Positions 38,507-39,301 of a stretch of 39,301 nt of DNA are shown here, in pieces; position 1 is the stretch's first letter, and every line of letters starts with the position of its first letter. The notes beneath the pieces were generated by a model. That model worked only from the letters and a program-made list of their open reading frames with translations, was not told the origin of the DNA and searched no databases. The DNA is from Microcaldota archaeon (GTDB taxonomy: Archaea; Micrarchaeota; Micrarchaeia; Norongarragalinales; JACRGE01): positions 1 to 39,301 of the forward strand of contig JACRGE010000044.1 in the NCBI GenBank assembly GCA_016212465.1, written 5' to 3'. The translations under genes were made by a program, and so were the position numbers.

Positions 38507-39301
38507 TTACCTTCTGGCGTGCGATTTAACGAATAAGTCGCTCACTGACTCGCCGAGATGGATTTTTTTGATGGCTTCGCCAAGCAAAGGAGCAATGGAC
38601 AGTACCCTGATTTTGGGAATGGCTTTCCTTGGCTCGAGCTGGATGGTGTTCGTGGTCACCAACTCCTTTAAGGAGGAGAAAGCGATTTTCTCTACTGCGT
38701 TTCCGGACAAGACTGGGTGCGTGCAGCACGCGAGCACTTCTATGGCGCCTCCCTTCAGCAACGCTTCAGCTCCGGCTACAATGGTTCCGCCCGTGTCAAT
38801 CATGTCGTCGAACATGACTGCAGTCTTTCCTTTCACGTCTCCAATTATGTCAGTTACTTCAGCTACGTTGTCAGCTGGCCTGTGCTTGTTTAAGACCACG
38901 AACTGCGTTCCGATGAAGTCGGAGAACTCCCGCACCTTCTTCACGCCGCCCACGTCTGGTGCGACTGCAATGGGGTTTTTCAGGTTTTTTTCCAGCGTGT
39001 ATTTTCCTAGGATCATGGACGCGCTGAGGTTGTCTACTGGTACATCGAAGAACCCCTGTATCTGCCCTGAATGCAAGTCAATAGTAAGCAAACGGTCAAT
39101 GCCCGCGATGGAAAGCAGGTTGGCGACGAGCTTCGCTGAAATGGGGTCCCTGGGATGGGACTTCCTGTCCTGCCTCGCATAGCCGAAGTACGGAATGACT
39201 GCCGTAATCCTCGAAGCCGACGCTCTTTTAACTGAGTCAACCATTACAAGAAGGTCCATGAGGTTTTCGTTCACTGGCGGGCAAGTGGATTGGATGAGAA
39301 A
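38507..39301 (-). CDS. prs: Ribose-phosphate pyrophosphokinase, C-terminal part (cut by window edge)
   Basis: About 264 residues are in the window; the N-terminus lies beyond 39301, with the frame open to the edge (LIQSTCPPVNENLMDLL). TAVIPYFGYARQDRK is the ATP-binding segment, DLHSGQIQGFFDVPVDNL the metal/ribose region, and VMFDDMIDTGGTI the PRPP-binding loop. It makes PRPP from ribose 5-phosphate and ATP for nucleotide synthesis. The stop is 15 nt before the AlkD-like start. Confidence 0.95.
   Translation of the reverse strand, partial: FLIQSTCPPVNENLMDLLVMVDSVKRASASRITAVIPYFGYARQDRKSHPRDPISAKLVANLLSIAGIDRLLTIDLHSGQIQGFFDVPVDNLSASMILGKYTLEKNLKNPIAVAPDVGGVKKVREFSDFIGTQFVVLNKHRPADNVAEVTDIIGDVKGKTAVMFDDMIDTGGTIVAGAEALLKGGAIEVLACCTHPVLSGNAVEKIAFSSLKELVTTNTIQLEPRKAIPKIRVLSIAPLLGEAIKKIHLGESVSDLFVKSHARR

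Overview
The window reads as a chromosomal segment of an uncultivated archaeon, probably of a DPANN-type lineage (Diapherotrites- or Micrarchaeota-like; the exact phylum cannot be fixed from sequence reading alone). Evidence: a TFIIB gene, TATA-box promoters about 25 nt ahead of near-leaderless genes, a TrmB-like regulator, a tRNA-Ala gene with a bulge-helix-bulge intron, and secreted proteins with Ser/Thr linkers, a CG-GIC-E-CP-DC cysteine motif and a C-terminal membrane anchor. Bacterial-type parts are mixed in: NrdR, IscS/IscU, DapA/DapB and thioredoxin reductase. Ribosome binding is often an AGGTG followed 5-6 nt later by the start codon, which I used to choose many starts.

Layout. 1-4811: end of a SufS-like cysteine desulfurase, a TrmB-like regulator, an HD phosphohydrolase, a Nudix hydrolase, a hexapeptide acyltransferase, a ferritin-like diiron protein and a DUF1405 membrane protein. 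4812-11127: an anaerobic deoxyribonucleotide-synthesis island with a glutaredoxin/NrdH-like protein, a small unknown gene plus nrdR behind a promoter with NrdR-box-like sites, a class III ribonucleotide reductase (NrdD) split into two genes with a zinc-ribbon gene between them, nrdG, and a second, intact nrdD without an ATP-cone. 11233-13274: a secreted terpenoid-cyclase-fold protein and, antisense beyond it, an orphan ATP-cone fragment. 13508-17308 (minus strand): thioredoxin reductase and an Fe-S assembly cluster (Cys-rich HTH regulator, iscS, iscU, MIP18-family protein, a 29-residue membrane peptide, ferredoxin). 17489-18223: a ThiF/MoeB-type E1 enzyme. 18319-28270: an ion-transport island with two tandem CaCA exchangers, two cation/proton antiporters of different families and a Ca2+-type P-type ATPase, mixed with small membrane proteins, a lipoprotein and an XTP/dITP pyrophosphatase. 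28355-32652: GNAT acetyltransferase, histidine phosphatase, TFIIB and the dapB-dapA lysine/cell-wall precursor operon. 32752-37422: a large secreted glycoside-hydrolase-like protein and a three-gene unit (helical protein, PIN nuclease, membrane-anchored protein). 37477-39301: tRNA-Ala(CGC) with a 134-nt hairpin-rich intron, an AlkD-like repair protein and the end of ribose-phosphate pyrophosphokinase.

Most unusual is the split class III reductase. The catalytic chain (661 residues, with ATP-cone and active-site cysteines) stops inside the C-terminal zinc knuckle. The knuckle's other half and the glycyl-radical loop are a separate 80-residue protein with its own strong ribosome-binding site. 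A 44-residue zinc-ribbon ORF lies between them and overlaps the catalytic chain's stop codon. NrdG, a second complete NrdD, NrdR, an NrdH-like redoxin, thioredoxin reductase and Fe-S assembly genes all lie within about 12 kb, so radical generation, reductant supply and regulation of dNTP synthesis appear grouped here.
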